From Riptortus pedestris (Eukaryota; Arthropoda; Insecta; Hemiptera; Alydidae), in contig CM032230.1 in assembly GCA_019009955.1 (NCBI GenBank), positions 122,082,501 through 122,146,500 on the forward strand: a DNA stretch of 64,000 nt, written 5' to 3'. This document shows, in pieces, positions 1 through 12,300 of the stretch. Both the position numbers and the translations under genes were made by a program. The notes beneath the pieces were generated by a model that saw only the letters and a program-made list of their open reading frames with translations, was not told the DNA's origin and did no database searches. Position 1 is the stretch's first letter, and each line of letters begins with the position of its first letter.

Positions 1-2359
1 AGACAATTCCTGGGCATCAATTGTCTGCCTCAGACATTGTGAGGCATCTACGAAGATGAATATTATCTCTGAATCAGACTTGGGTTTACAGGGACGGAAA
101 GTTCATTGTTACAGAGATAAACACACGCAATGAGGAGCAGAGGGGACTATCATTTTAATATGATTATATTCACAGATGTCCTTATCAAAAAAGAGGAAGG
201 GAATTATACAACAATCAGTAGTTATTTCAGAATGTTCGTGGCTCAAATCAAGCTACACCTGAATACCCAAGTAGTCAGACGTTAAGACCAAAAGTAGAAT
301 ATCAATTATCCCGATAAGGAGTATTTATCACAAAATTTAGTATACAACATGATTATAAGTAAAAAATGCATCCTTTTGACGTCAAGACGCCAGTAGAGGG
401 CTCTGTACGATTTCAGGTTATGAAGGTGATATTCTAACTTCTGGTGCTCCATGAAATTGAAAAAGTTTCAAACCTTAAATCTCTGTGGAACTGGTTATTT
501 CTGGCCTTGATGAGCTCATAGCAATCTAGATCACTATTGGGCACGAATTAGTTACCAATAAACATAGGTACTTTTGGAATTATTTAGGGGAATTATCACT
601 TTTCGTTATCGTTTTTATTTATTTTTTTTCAACAGTGGATAGTGGAAGTTGTTAGTCAAATGTGTGTGCCATAAGTTGTTGTATATGTTTCTTTCAATTG
701 AGTTTGGAGACCAGAAGCACTCCAAGCTATGAGATGTTTTGGCTCTTGTAAATCTGTGGACTTGAATACTTATCCATTTCCTATTTATGAAGTTCAACAT
801 CATTAAAACTACAAATAGCAAAGAACAAAGCTTACCGTCTTTCAAATAATGGGACACATAGAGACAGCAAAGACAAATACGGCATATGGCATTTCAGATA
901 TTTTTTGCTCTCTTAAAAATTCGTATATTTATAAAAATTCCTATTAAAAGTCAATGCGTTACCTTTAGCGAAGAAAGCTTCTTTTTTAAGTAAATTTTTA
1001 CCCTGAAATATCATTAAGGTGCGGGTTTTAAACTGTGCTGATACGAAAAAAATCACCTTCTATGTTCTCATTCAATAAAAATATATTGCCAAGATTCAAA
1101 GAATGCTTTACTGAATCCTAGGAGTTAAAAGTGAGCTACCTACCGCCAGTCAAGCAGTATTTGTTATCAAAGAAAGATTTTTCATTAATATCGGATTGGA
1201 ATCAGTATCATCCTACTCAATTCTTAGAGTTTCAAGAATAAACCTCATAAGAAAAAATTTAAAACCAATCTTACAGAGAGGATGATTGTTACACTGACGG
1301 GGAAAAAAGGTTTTGTATGCATGACCAAAGAAAAACAGGTTTTACCCTTTTACAGAACAGGATAAGCTTTAGGATAGACAGTTTGTTGCAAGCACTAATT
1401 GTCCATTGATGAGCTTGTTACACTATCCTGTAATAATAAATAAATAGTTGCATGTTCCATTGGTGCCTATCAAATTGGGCACTACAAGTATACACGATTA
1501 CAAATGCTCATGTTTTCTAATGGCCATGTTGTACTAGTTGCAATCTTGACCTTTTCTCTCTCGTTTGCTACTGACGTCAATAATAACTAGTCGTTCCTTT
1601 TTTCGAACTTATACCGTCAAGAATATCAACTATTACGCCAGTATTTAACATCCTCAAAAAAAAAAAAAAAACATTTTTGTTACTTCTCTGGACAGTATTT
1701 TTAAAAGGGTAATATGAGATTAATCGCAATTACAAACAATATGTATACACTTTGTTTAGGGCAAGAAACGGCAATGGGCGAACGGTAGTAGTTGTAGTGA
1801 TGTTGGATAAGAGACAAGAAAACCCTCGAGAAACGACAGTGTGATGAGATCCTGGGGAGCAGGTGTGTTGGTAACCAGTGGCCAGGTGGTGAAGGCACAA
1901 TAAGCATGCCCTCCCCACAGAGATAACTAATAATAGGGCAGTCGACGAGGCATACTCCACGAGTCCTAACTCTTTTATATATATATATAATCTGGAGAAT
2001 AGTAGAAAACCAAGTTCAATCGCCTACCACTCAAGGAGTCTAAAAGAGAAAGGCAGTTGTATGTACAAGATCCAATACAGTACGATTGTACTCTTTTCTA
2101 TTTATCTTTGACCGTTATATTTCTCAAATTTTGGAAGCAGTCTTATGATACGAGTTTGCCTTGCTGTAATGCACAGTACAAAAAAATTATTGAGGAGTTT
2201 GAGGCATAATCTTCAATACAACGTACGGTATTCGGCTACTTTCTATCTAAGCTAGGTGCACTGACTGACTAACCGAAGAATTCCTCTAGGACGGAGTGTT
2301 CTCGACATCAATAGGAACATTGAAAGCTCTGATAGGTTGTATAAAAGCAAGATTGATAG
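1..2359. other. Unique AT-rich DNA
   Basis: No supported gene or known repeat. Two perfect CRE-like TGACGTCA sites (about 377 and 1573) and a short (TA) run near 1976-1989 are the only marks. A GC-richer patch at 1735-1970 has two overlapping minus ORFs without a recognisable product. Confidence 0.5.
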
Positions 2360-2592
2360 AGGTAATTCAGGACACAGTTTTATGACTCATCACAGTTTAT
2401 TTTTCAAAACGCTTAGGGCTTTCAGGAATTTGCATTCCTGTCATCAGAGTGTAGGATGTGCCTAGAGAGATGCTACTGTGCTGAACTCAGCCGGTGCATC
2501 GGCTCTGATGATGGGAATGTAAATTTCTGAAAGCCCTAAGTGGTTTTAAAAATAAACTGTACGGAGCCACAAAACTGTGTCCTGAATAACCT
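2360..2592. mobile_element. Fold-back/MITE-like hairpin element (233 bp)
   Basis: Arms of about 90 bp are imperfect reverse complements: AGGTAATTCAGGACACAGTT at 2360 and its partner ending at 2592, with CTTAGGGCTTTCAG against CTGAAAGCCCTAAG in the middle. The loop is about 45 bp. No coding potential. The minus ORF 2487-2675 overlaps its right arm and is not trusted. Confidence 0.75.
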
Positions 2593-2858
2593 GATTCATC
2601 ACCCTCACCACCAATAGAAAATAAAAATGAATGATTCAGAGTTTGGGGGTATATAACCGGTTCAGAACTGGACAAATCTTTTGAAGACTGGAATTTGTGT
2701 TTGGTGTAGTTTTGTAAATGTATTAATGCCGGGTGAAAAGGGTATCCCCAAGTCTTTTACAGAACTGAGTGTAAGCTAACATGAAGTTATAGTCATTGAT
2801 GCGGGAAGTGTATATATTACCTTCTGGAACATTTATACCTTGTCCAAAATGTTATTGG

Positions 2859-3115
2859 GAGCGGCGGTGGTCCAGAGGTAATGCTCTGGGTCTAATATTA
2901 AATGATCCAAATTCAAACTCCTTGGATCGTATCCTAAATTCTATTTAGTTGAACTGTCACCGGTCTTTGGGGCTAGATTTGTATCCAATCTTACATCGTT
3001 AGGAAATTGAATAGCCATTTGTAAAGAAGTAGAGATGTTTGGTTTTTAATGCTACCAGAATAGGGCAAGGGGGTGCGTCAAACTATAATAAGGCCCTATC
3101 CCTTTATGAACGATT
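2859..3115 (+). repeat. Possible second tRNA-derived SINE
   Basis: GCGGTGGTCCAGAGGTAATG has a good box A (TGGTCCAGAGG), and AATTCAAACTCC about 35 bp on resembles box B, preceded by GGGTCTAATATTAAATGATC. A non-tRNA body follows to a GGCCCTATCC end near 3100. Only one copy is visible, so family status cannot be shown from this window. Confidence 0.4.
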
Positions 3116-3119
3116 AGGT

Positions 3120-4239
3120 CCAAGGTCTATTTAATAAACAGTGCTATTGGTAAAATTAATGGAGATGTTGTCTCCCGCAGCCTGAATATGTATTTTTCAT
3201 TTTCCGCAGTCACTTCAGTCAAATTCCTCTTAAGCCCCATTTTGTTGGGCTAAATGTGGGGGTTGGGTGCTTTTTGCCGACACCCTCCATACTACAATAC
3301 ATTGGTGGAAAGCTCTCGTGAGTACTCTTCAAACATTTCGAATTGTTTGATGGCTGAACTTGGCGATATTCTCCCACTCCCCTGTCTATTTCCTCCTCTA
3401 TTGGGCGCAATGTTTATGAATTTTGACAGTTAATATAAAATGTGATTCATAAGAATATATACCCCAGCAACTGAACGTTTCGTGCTGTTGAACGCTGAGT
3501 TGACCCAGGCTTGAAAATTACATATAAATAAATTTACAAAAATGTCCAATCGAAATGCATTTTTTATAATTTACCTTAAGCGAAGAAAACCTGAAGCGAA
3601 CCACATTGCCGTTAAACATTGTACTAACTAACAGCTTCTACTTTTGAGAAGATCAGAGCTAAAGAACTAAGAGGCATAATGTCGACACGATAGAGCATGA
3701 TCACAGCGGAAAGCGTTATCTCCTCTGTGATGGAACGTTTTGATAATTATACGTTATGTGACATTTTTGGTTTTTATTATCCGTTTACTGCGAACAGTGC
3801 TGATCATTAAGAATGTACGTAATTTTATTAAATTATTCAAAACGTTACATCTAGCTTGGAACTATAATTAATCTAAGCTGGAACTCAATCCCGTTTGGGC
3901 ATTACATATTATATTCAATGAGCCTGCATAAATCATTTTTAATGTTTCATGTAACAATTTCACATCCCTTCCTGCTAAATATATTTCATAATAATTATAA
4001 CGTTTAGAAGAGTTTTGAAAGTATTTCTTGAAACTTCCATTTTTTTATGGAACAATTCTAAACTATTTTTTATGGTAAACACCATTAATCTTGAGTAGTA
4101 CTTCTGTTAATGAGAAATAAACTATCTGGAGTTTTTGCAGCTCCTTAGTCAGATTACTTTCACTAGATTACCTCTGGTATAATTCCTAATTCAGAATATT
4201 AATAAGGAATTACTTTTTAAGCGCATAGATGTCAAGCAT
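3120..4239. other. Unique AT-rich DNA
   Basis: I see no gene or repeat with support. The 63-aa minus ORF at 3219-3410 lies in a slightly GC-richer patch and has no recognisable motif. Confidence 0.45.
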
Positions 4240-4705
4240 CTAGATATAGCATAATGATTCCTCTTCTATATATTTTAGAACTCTCGGAATTTCGGGGAAA
4301 GGGTGGATAACCTTTGAAGTTACCACTTGAATAAGAACCTTCTCTTTGTCTGATTCCCTTCCCGTGAAGACTAAGCAAATCTCGGCCATAGAGGACAACC
4401 AAAATTTATGGTCGAACGTTGGCCATCTTCTTTCATTCACGTCAAACCAAACAGACGAGTTCAAAGCTATAAACCGCTGGATATGGTTCCAAAAGCTTGA
4501 TCTACTTCCCTCCTTTGATTTCTTTACTCTTCCACAAATCAAATCTCAAGACATCGAAGAGAGATTAGGCTGGTCGTCAGCGCGTTGCCCATCCCACTTC
4601 TACTTGATCAAACCTAGGAAACGGACTACCCACAAGTGCTATAACCAACTTTTTGATCTTACTGCGAGATGCCCGAATCCTAGTCAAAGCCAGCTCCTAG
4701 TCTGA
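4240..4705. other. Unrecognised coding-like island with opposing ORFs
   Basis: A GC-richer stretch holds a 119-residue ORF on the plus strand (4346-4705) and a 100-residue ORF on the minus strand (4240-4542). The minus product (Trp-rich, FWNHIQRFIALNSSVWFDV) looks more protein-like than the plus one. Neither matches a family I can name. A stop codon lies just upstream of the minus frame. It could be an exon or a worn transposon fragment. Confidence 0.25.
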
Positions 4706-4916
4706 TGTCCTTTACCTACACAGGAACCAAAGGATTTTCAGATACAGCAAGTTTGTCAATCAGCTCAGATGTGCAATTCTAGGGAAATAAGGATGAATAT
4801 AAAAATTATTAACATTAGAAAACAATAATGAAGTCATACCAATTAAAGCAAAGTAACAGTATTTTGTATTAAACGAAAAAACGTAATGGAAAATCAACAA
4901 TATAAAAATAAAAATA

Positions 4917-4934
4917 AAAAATATATATATAAAA

Positions 4935-5001
<67 letters not shown>

Positions 5002-5037
5002 ATATATATATATAACATATATATATATATATATATA
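4917..5037. repeat. AT-rich microsatellite, about 120 bp
   Basis: (TA)n with AAA and TTTA interruptions. It is not associated with HINE arms, unlike most (TA)n in this window. Confidence 0.9.
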
Positions 5038-5302
5038 AAAATTCTAGCTTTCCGCTATTAGGTATCGAAATGAAGCACGTATTATAATTCCTGTACAAAA
5101 TTAACATTGAAAGCTACTTGCTGGAGATACTGAGGCCTGGTGTTCTTAATAGGCATTTCCGGAGACAATTAATATCAACCCACACTTCTAAATGCTAAAA
5201 TCAACATGTAGATATTTAGGTTTAAACTAACACAAAATGCAACATTAAATTTTCACTAACCTGTCAGTTCGCCTTGGTTTCGTTAGTGTTTGGAATTAAG
5301 TG

Positions 5303-5548
5303 CTAATGACTGGCTTTAGCCTGTGTGTTTATGCAAATGGAGTTTCTGGAGCTGACAAGCCAGAAGACGAATGACCCGGTTTGCCGGTTACTGATTGAAG
5401 GTTTCACAATATGCACTTCACTTTCGGAACTGAGCCCCTCCCGAGAGGTCAGACATCGACCTCGCAGCTGGTCCTTAACCCCCAGACTGCTAGCAATTGA
5501 AGTTTCACTTTCAAATCTCAGGGAACCAACTACCAAGCTGTTGAGCAA
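5303..5548 (-). other. Unrecognised 81-residue ORF in unique sequence
   Basis: GC is higher than in the flanks. The minus frame is preceded by an acceptor-like TTCTGTTGCTCAACAG (about 5540-5555) and ends in a stop at 5303. An overlapping plus ORF (5325-5600) also exists. No domain is recognised; at best an exon of an unknown gene. Confidence 0.2.
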
Positions 5549-5565
5549 CAGAATATATTTTTATA

Positions 5566-6226
5566 TTAGCAGATTTTCCTTAATATCTCCGTTACTATAA
5601 GTCCAATCGAAACATTATATAGAACCAATCTTATTGCAAATTAAATGATCTATATAAATAGCTGTAATGATACATATTTTCTGTATCACGTATATTAACC
5701 GAGATATTTGGAGTTTATAGTTTTCCGCTTTCAGTAAACCTCCACGATTATTCAAGTTATATTAATATTACGCTATTATATCATGAACCACTTCATTACA
5801 AAGTTAAATAAGGAATATTGTTGTCATTGAAGTTTTACTTTGTGATATATATGGAAATACGTTCTGTTGACCCCCCCCCCTCATTTGTTCTTGGGTTACT
5901 AAAATTTAAGTAATTGCGATTAAAATTATTCTGATTCATTGCAAATTACAGCACTAGATAAAGTAAAAAGTTTTCAATAAAATTAATATGTTATATTCAG
6001 ATATATTTCATTAATGGTTTTTCTTTCCAGCCAAGAATTCAGGTTGTTTACAATTCAGACACTTTCCATTGTAGATTTATTAACTTGTAACTGAAAGATT
6101 TCTCATTACCGTTTGTATTTATTCGCGATGGTGTTACCAGTATGTATATTTATCTATTGTAAACCTCCGCTTGGGAAACCTGCTGGATCTGCTTAGCTTA
6201 CGCAACCCCTGCGTGACGGACTTTTT
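5566..6226 (+). mobile_element. HINE (Helentron-like) copy, left arm deleted
   Basis: The left terminal motif TTAGCAGATTTTCCTTAA is joined directly to the core (ATATCTCCGTTACTATAAG), so the left arm and (TA)n are missing. The long right module (TTTTCAATAAAATTAATATG, TCTATTGTAAACC) and the right end with CGCAACCCCTGCGTGACGG are present. The minus ORF at 6134-6376 is fortuitous. Confidence 0.75.
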
Positions 6227-7391
6227 AGTTATTCGACTGAGACGAATGCAACAGTTGTAGATTGCTCTAATAAGATTTACAGGTATATTAAGATAAATGT
6301 TTTGAAACGTCCTCAACGAGTATGTCGAGAGAAACTCATAGGAGCTATTCACATTATTATTTTTAATATTAAACACAACAATCTCGGGAAATAGGCATCG
6401 CTACAACTAAAACTGCAATTTTACAGGGGACCCGAAAAAACAACATTATTTGAAACCAAAGAGTGAAAATTAGTTAAGAGTATGAAAGTAATGACAGAGA
6501 TGTATCTACATATATCACATATTCTTTATTTTTATATTAAAAGACTTGAAAAAATCATTAATTTGTAATCTTAATGAATTTTCCATTGTCATTGTTCCCC
6601 GCAAATTTTACCTTGTTTTATATTGCATTACAGTTAACATTTTATATCTTGTATAGCTATTAAAACTCAAGTCATAAAATTGTAGTTACTTCATTGTTCT
6701 TCTGGAACACCAATATATAGGCACGATTGTGTACATTTTTTTTCAGTTATTTGAGTAAAAAACGATTCCTACTTCAGTCTGTCAATAGTGGGGGCTCCGG
6801 CACTGGCCGTATATTACTTACTGAAGTAATATGCAATTCAAGGCTTAAATCGTTCTTTATGATTACGAATAGAAATAATGATACTTTAAAAATGAATGAT
6901 GTCTGTTATTTTATATTTGAACTTTTACTACAACTGGTATAAAATGTCGAACTTTCTACGTACTTACGGCGAGGGAAGGGAGACGAGATAATCGGCCATA
7001 TTCACCCTCGGTTATCATAAGGTAATGATAGTAGCAGAAAATTACCCCATGAACGAATCGGTCGCTTTTAGTCATTACCCACACCTCATTAAATAGTTGC
7101 TCCACTTAATGATCTAAAATAGCAAATAACAGTGCTCGATCGCTGGACTCTTTGATTAAAGAACGCAGCTGTCTTTTCACATGGTGTTAATATTAGTCTA
7201 AAGGGAAGTAATTACACAGCTGTTTGATTATAATTATTAGATAGCCCCAAATGAGCCTAAACTACTATTCAACAAGTGGTTGCCAATGTCTTCTATGAGA
7301 TCAAAGAAAAGTACATGTTTACTGCATACCGTATTTTTTTTTTTTTTTAATTTCTTTCAGTTGTGCTCATCTAGAATTGCTCCGGCGTTGA
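6227..7391. other. Unique AT-rich DNA
   Basis: Nothing recognisable between two HINE copies. The small ORF at 6727-6942 shows no domain. Confidence 0.45.
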
Positions 7392-7462
7392 AAGCTCCGT
7401 CAAGCAGATTGTGAGAAAACTAAGCAGATTTCTCACCCACTGGAATGTCACTCCACTCATCC
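7392..7462 (-). repeat. HINE right-end remnant
   Basis: AACTAAGCAGATTTCTCA followed by a TGGAATGTCAC stretch matches the inverted right end seen at 62592 and 28313. The hairpin is degenerate. It sits immediately before another HINE on the opposite strand. Confidence 0.5.
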
Positions 7463-7478
7463 TCTCGATGATCTCCTC

Positions 7479-7663
7479 TTCAGCTATTGAGGTCGTTCTC
7501 ATGACGCGATTTAGAAAAATCTCTTTAAATTCCCATCGATCCTACCCAGGCGATAATGTTGTTTTTTGGAGTTTTGGTCAGTGTTGGTGAAAAAATCTTA
7601 GTTCATTCCAATATTTCGAGAATATTTATTTTCTCTTCTTCAGGGCTAAAAAGTACAGGTACT

Positions 7664-7722
<59 letters not shown>

Positions 7723-8260
7723 CACATTGTTATTAGAGTGTAATAGATAGTGTTTGTGTTAATTCTACTTACCAAGACTAAAGATACTTAAAAATTATTG
7801 TACATCACTGTAGTTCCTTTGTTTACATTAGGAGTACTGAGTATAACCTCATGTTTGTTATAAATGGCTTGGTTACTGCCTTATGTTTTGTATTACTACA
7901 GTATATTGTCTTTTGTTTGTTGAACTATGTTATAACTATTGACATGAGTTATTATAATTATGGTTATATTATTCTGTTAGTAAAGCTATTTTTATGGCTA
8001 GCTATTTTTATGTAGTAATAAAATTGATATAATATTGTTATTTCACTATGTTACATTTGTTATTGCTATATGTTATCACAGTTATTGTTATATTATGTTA
8101 AAGCTATGTTCAAGTTATATTAAAGTTACAATGTTATTGTTGTTTAATTTATTATTATTACTTTTTAGCCCTGAAGAAGAGAAAATAAATATTCTCGAAA
8201 TATTGGAATGAACTAAGATTTTTTCACCAATACTGACCAAAACTCCAAAAAACAACAACA

Positions 8261-8319
<59 letters not shown>

Positions 8320-8748
8320 TGTTAACGCTCTAGGGGTCACAATGTTTGTCCCATCGTTACCAAACTCGACAATGGAATAATGAAGATCAAGTTCGTTTAC
8401 GGCTAAAGTCGGTCCAGTGGGAGGGTTAAGAGGGAGAGATTACATCAAAATCTCGAAATATCTCCGTAGTTATGGGTCGGATCGAAAAAGTGAATAGAAT
8501 CAATCTTATTGCAAATGTAATGTTCTATTAATTATGTACATTATTTTTAATATTAAACGAGATATTTGCATTTTTTAGTTTTCAGCTTTCAGTACAACAA
8601 TAAGCTGTTATATTATGAAGCACTTTATTTGAAGTCTAAATGCCAAATATTGTTCCCATTGAACATTTACGTTTTGAGGTAAATGCAAAAACATGACGCA
8701 CGTGGGTAATCTGCTTAGTTAAAACAGCCCCTGCGTGACAAACGTTTC
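7479..8748 (+). mobile_element. HINE copy interrupted by a long-TIR element
   Basis: The left arm (CAGCTATTGAGGTCG, ATGACGCGATTT, CCATCGATCCTACCCAGG) stops at about 7556. The (TA)n, GTCTGTTAACGCTCTAG and the core resume at about 8263 and run to a right end AATCTGCTTAGTTAAAACAG with a decayed hairpin near 8738. The intervening 7557-8262 is a separate element. Confidence 0.75.
7557..8262. mobile_element. DNA element with about 100-bp terminal inverted repeats, nested in a HINE
   Basis: The left repeat (about 7557-7657, starting TGTTGTTTTTTGGAGTTTTG) and the right repeat (about 8160-8259) are near-perfect reverse complements, including the TATTTCGAGAATATTTATTT block. The roughly 500-bp interior is AT-rich with no coding potential and starts with (TA)n at 7670-7720. 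The family was not recognised. The 64-aa ORF at 7556-7750 is the inverted repeat plus (TA)n. Confidence 0.8.
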
Positions 8749-8810
8749 TCTATTTCTCAAGTAGTAAGAAATCTTTGTAAACAGGGTTTAAATTGTATAA
8801 CATATAACAT

Positions 8811-9036
8811 AAAATGTTAAGAGACTCAGTTACTCAAAATAAAGTCCGATGAGTAGAAGTGGGAGCTTAATGAAGAGGGAACACAAGAAAACGAATTACT
8901 CGCGTATTACTTGAGTTAGAAAAATACGCCTGGAACAACAAATGTAGAGCATTAAATGTTTAACAAAATTAGTTATATAATCCTAATAATTATTTATTTT
9001 TCGATCCATTTCATAATAACTGAGATATTTTGAACT
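8811..9036 (-). repeat. HINE internal fragment (long-variant module)
   Basis: The blocks GATGAGTAGAAGTGGG, TACTTGAGTTAGAAAAATAC, TTTCGATCCATTTCATAATA and GAGATATTTTGAA match the extra core module of the long HINE variants at 39413 and 13277. Both element ends are missing, and a SINE fragment follows at once. Confidence 0.55.
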
Positions 9037-9135
9037 ATTACCTAGGCTGTAATCGAACCTACCCACTCACTCTAGATTTATGAAATAAGATTAAGACAAA
9101 CGTCTCAACTCACATAGCTAACCTGAGGGTCCTAA
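9037..9135 (-). repeat. tRNA-like SINE, head fragment
   Basis: Read on the minus strand it gives CAGGTTAGCTATGTGAGTTG (box A side) and GGTTCGATTACAGCCTAG (box B side), matching the SINE family head. The SINE body and tail are missing. Confidence 0.6.
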
Positions 9136-10033
9136 TACTATTTTTAAATTTAAATGTTTAAAACTTTTCTAAAACGTTTTAATTTACAATATTTTGTCTT
9201 ATTTGTGAATTATAATAAATATACTGAAATATTGAAAATGGTAAATGAAATTGGTAATTCCTTCAGTTTTCAGGTTGTACCTATGATTATAAACGAAAAA
9301 TAAACAAACGTTCCAACCACTTTATAATCCTACCAGTTTTCTTATCAAACTATGAATTATATACAGTTTTTTTTTTATTTTTTACATAATAAAGAGACTT
9401 AGTAATTAATTAGTTTACTTCATTGTCAATGGTTGAAATAATTCAGTGCCCTGAAAAATTGACGAATCGAATAATGGATGTCGAATGTTTATTATTTCTA
9501 CAAAGAATATTTACATTTCCCATGTAATTGTACAAACTGAGTATTCATTATTACTGGGAGTGGAAAACAATGTCATTGTATAACTCCTTTAGACCAAATG
9601 TATATTATGATTACTCAGCCAGGCGGTCTTTTCATATAACCTTTTCAGTTGGTTTGATTTTAAAAAAGATTTTAAAATTTTCTTTATTGTTCAGAGTGCA
9701 TAGTTCTCCTATTTCCTTGTTAATTGAAGCACATTTTGTTTATAAAGCTACATTATTTTCATTGGTATACAACTTACTGTGAAAGTCAATATCGCCGGGA
9801 ACAATTCCAAACAATTTTGCTGGAATAGATGGTTATTTATTCTCTTCTTTACCTAACACAAACGTACTGAATTCAAATGTTTTATGTAAATAGTCACCCG
9901 TAACAACTTACATTTTATCTAAACCTTAATCATTTTAAATTTATTTTATTCATTTTATACACCAATTTTATTTTAATTATTGATTTATTTATTGAATATT
10001 TAAATATTTTATTAATGATTTCCCTATTGTCCA
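9136..10033. other. Unique AT-rich DNA
   Basis: No supported feature. The 84-aa ORF at 9528-9782 is Phe/Tyr/Ser-rich and looks like chance. Confidence 0.45.
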
Positions 10034-10545
10034 ATGTCAATAGTTTCGATTTTCAGTTTTGTAGCTAGCTTTGAATTTTGTCTTTATTTGTTCTCTTGTT
10101 CGTTTATTATGTTCTTTGTTGTGTGTCCATTTTTGTTTTTTAATTTCCATTATTATTTTTTGAGTTCCATTTTGTTTTTGAGTTCCATTTCCATTTTTGA
10201 GTTCCTGTTCCGTTTTTGTGTTACATTCATTTTTTGCTTTCCAGTTCTGTTGTGTATTGCGTTTCTATTTCTAATCCATTTCTGTTTTGATTTCATCTCA
10301 GTTTCTCGTGTTTTCTCTCTGTTTTGTGTTCCTTTTGTGTTCTTTCATCCTTTTCTGTTTTGTGTTCCTTTTACGTTATGTGTTCCTCATCTGTTTTGTT
10401 TTCCTTTTGTATTTGTGTTCCATTTCTGTTTTGTTTAATTTTGTTAAATTTTTTTGTATTGTTTTGTTTTTTAAGTTACGAATTCTTTTGTTTAGAGCAA
10501 CATCGCCAAAGCTGCGAAGCTCCAATAAATAAATAAATTATGTTT
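10034..10545 (+). repeat. Low-complexity T-rich tract with a degenerate TTTTGTGTTCC repeat
   Basis: The plus strand repeats variants of TTTTGTGTTCC for some 300 bp. It then ends in AAGCTCCAATAAATAAATAA. The three overlapping Phe-rich ORFs (10034-10536) are composition artefacts. The AATAAATAAATA end could be the tail of an old retroposon. Confidence 0.7.
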
Positions 10546-10631
10546 TAGATTGATAAAGAGGTTATAGGCTATACTTAAAAGAAAAGAGAATTGAATTGTC
10601 ATACCAGTCGGTAGGTGCCGTCATTACTGGC

Positions 10632-10850
10632 TGATCGACGAATAGACGTGGTAAGCGCTTTCGGTGAGATAAACAACCCCTTCCCCCCCCCCTCCCGTTG
10701 ATCCGATATCAGCCATTAGCAAACTTGGTCTTTCTTTTTACATAAAACGTTTACATATCGAGTATGGTAATGATTAAAAATAATTGCGACCGCGAGATCG
10801 GTAACAAGCATATACATATATAATAACTGATTTTCCTTAAGGGAAATCTA
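10632..10850 (-). repeat. HINE fragment with left end
   Basis: The core and left arm run on the minus strand: CCGATATCAGCCATTAGC, CTTGGTCTTTCTTTTTAC, AATTGCGACCGCGAGATCGG, a short TA run, then the terminal palindrome TTTTCCTTAAGGGAAATCT. Most of the left arm between the TA run and the palindrome is deleted. Confidence 0.65.
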
Positions 10851-11135
10851 ATAAAAAAGAATTCCTGAAGCCACGTTTTATCATGCAATGACTCTCATTT
10901 TTCGTGTTATGATTTACACAACATTCTTAAATTCCAAAGAAATATGGCCATTGGTAATTCTATGTTTTGTCTTAAAATGTGATCCAACACTACATTCCCC
11001 AACTTACAATTTTTAGTTATGACGGAAATCCTCCAAACAGGAGATAAGTGTCCAGTAGTTCCTCTGCATATTCAAGACTTAATTGAAGACTTTAAAACCA
11101 TAATATTTCCTATACTCTCTGTTCTGTATTATAAT

Positions 11136-11281
11136 CAGTTTAGCCATGTGAGTTAAGGGGTTGATTTGGAGTCTATTTCAGTGTGGACAGTAGAAATTCA
11201 TATGATACATGGGATGATTTCACTAATTAAAATTCTTAGTCCCACCTGTAAATAGCCCGTTCTGATTAGCGTAAGTTGCAT
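11136..11281 (+). repeat. tRNA-like SINE, degraded
   Basis: CAGTTTAGCCATGTGAGTTA, AGGGGTTG, then a diverged middle and ATTCTTAGTCCCACCTG...AATAGCCCGTTCTGATTAGC. Box B is not recognisable. Confidence 0.6.
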
Positions 11282-12140
11282 GCAATGGACCTTAACATTT
11301 ATATACAAAAAACAATATAACATTATATATGACTACTGAGTGTCATTTTCGCAGAAAAGGAGGGAAGAATTAATAATTCCTAATATATACAATTCTGTGC
11401 GAAGACTAAAACAACCGAAGTGACTCCCACGCGTGACTATAACCGATACAACCATAAATGGAACTGTTTTAAATGAAATGACCCATTCCTAAGCAATGAC
11501 TCAACTAAATAGTGGCAGCTAGGGTTGGGTCTTCTCTGCTAACCAATCCAGCGTCCCAACAGTAAATACCAGCTGTTTGCTCAGCTTTCTAAAATTTAAG
11601 TAGATGTTCATCATATTCATTACTGGAAAGAATTAAAATAGCCTATAAATGCTTTGAAATATGAAATGGGCGAAACTTTCAAAATTAATACACTATTAGA
11701 TGCGTTTATAACTCATCCATCTTATTTATCCGCAAACAAAAGTTTTTCACACTGATTTCATTATTTACTATGTTTTTGTCATTTTCTTCTTCGGCAAACA
11801 ATGGCTTGTAAATAAATCTTGATGAGAGTTTTCTAGCGTTACTAGGTAAAGGAAGTTCCTGAAGGAATAGAACTAGGTAAAGAAATAAAAGTTACTTGAT
11901 GTCCGATTTTAAAGATGTTCCGCTGAGAGCTATGTAAATAAGACGAAAGTGATGACGACAGGTCTCTTAGGGAATCAGGAAAAAAACAATAATAGTATGC
12001 AGAAACATACTTGAAATTTATAATATAGAGTTAGGCAGACTTTTTTTCAATTTAAATTCCCTCACTACTTATCCAAAAAACAAATTATTTTTAATTTTTC
12101 AGGCGATTCCTGTAAAACCCCTATGTCTTGAAGACGTTGA

Positions 12141-12300
12141 AGCCCAGGTTTAGCCGTGTTAGTTAAGACGTTGGTAGACCTTGAGACGTAGGTTCGATTC
12201 TCACCTGAGCAATAGGAATTTATTTAGTGAAAGCATTAAATAGAGTTATCAGTCTAAAAAAGGGTGATCAACTGTAGTTAACCCAATTATCTGTAGTTAG
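12141..12300 (+). repeat. tRNA-like SINE, head and part of body
   Basis: AGCCCAGGTTTAGCCGTGTT, AGTTAAGACGTTGG, box B GGTTCGATTCTCACC, TGAGCAATAGGAATTTATTT. The body past AAAAAAGGGTG is diverged. Confidence 0.78.

Noticed and set aside
377..1580. Two perfect TGACGTCA CRE-like sites
   Set aside because: Eight-base palindromes with no associated promoter or gene; a further copy occurs inside a HINE at about 28412.
10034..10438. 134-residue Phe/Leu-rich ORF that could pass for a membrane protein
   Set aside because: It is a low-complexity T-rich repeat; other frames of the same strand give similar hydrophobic ORFs.
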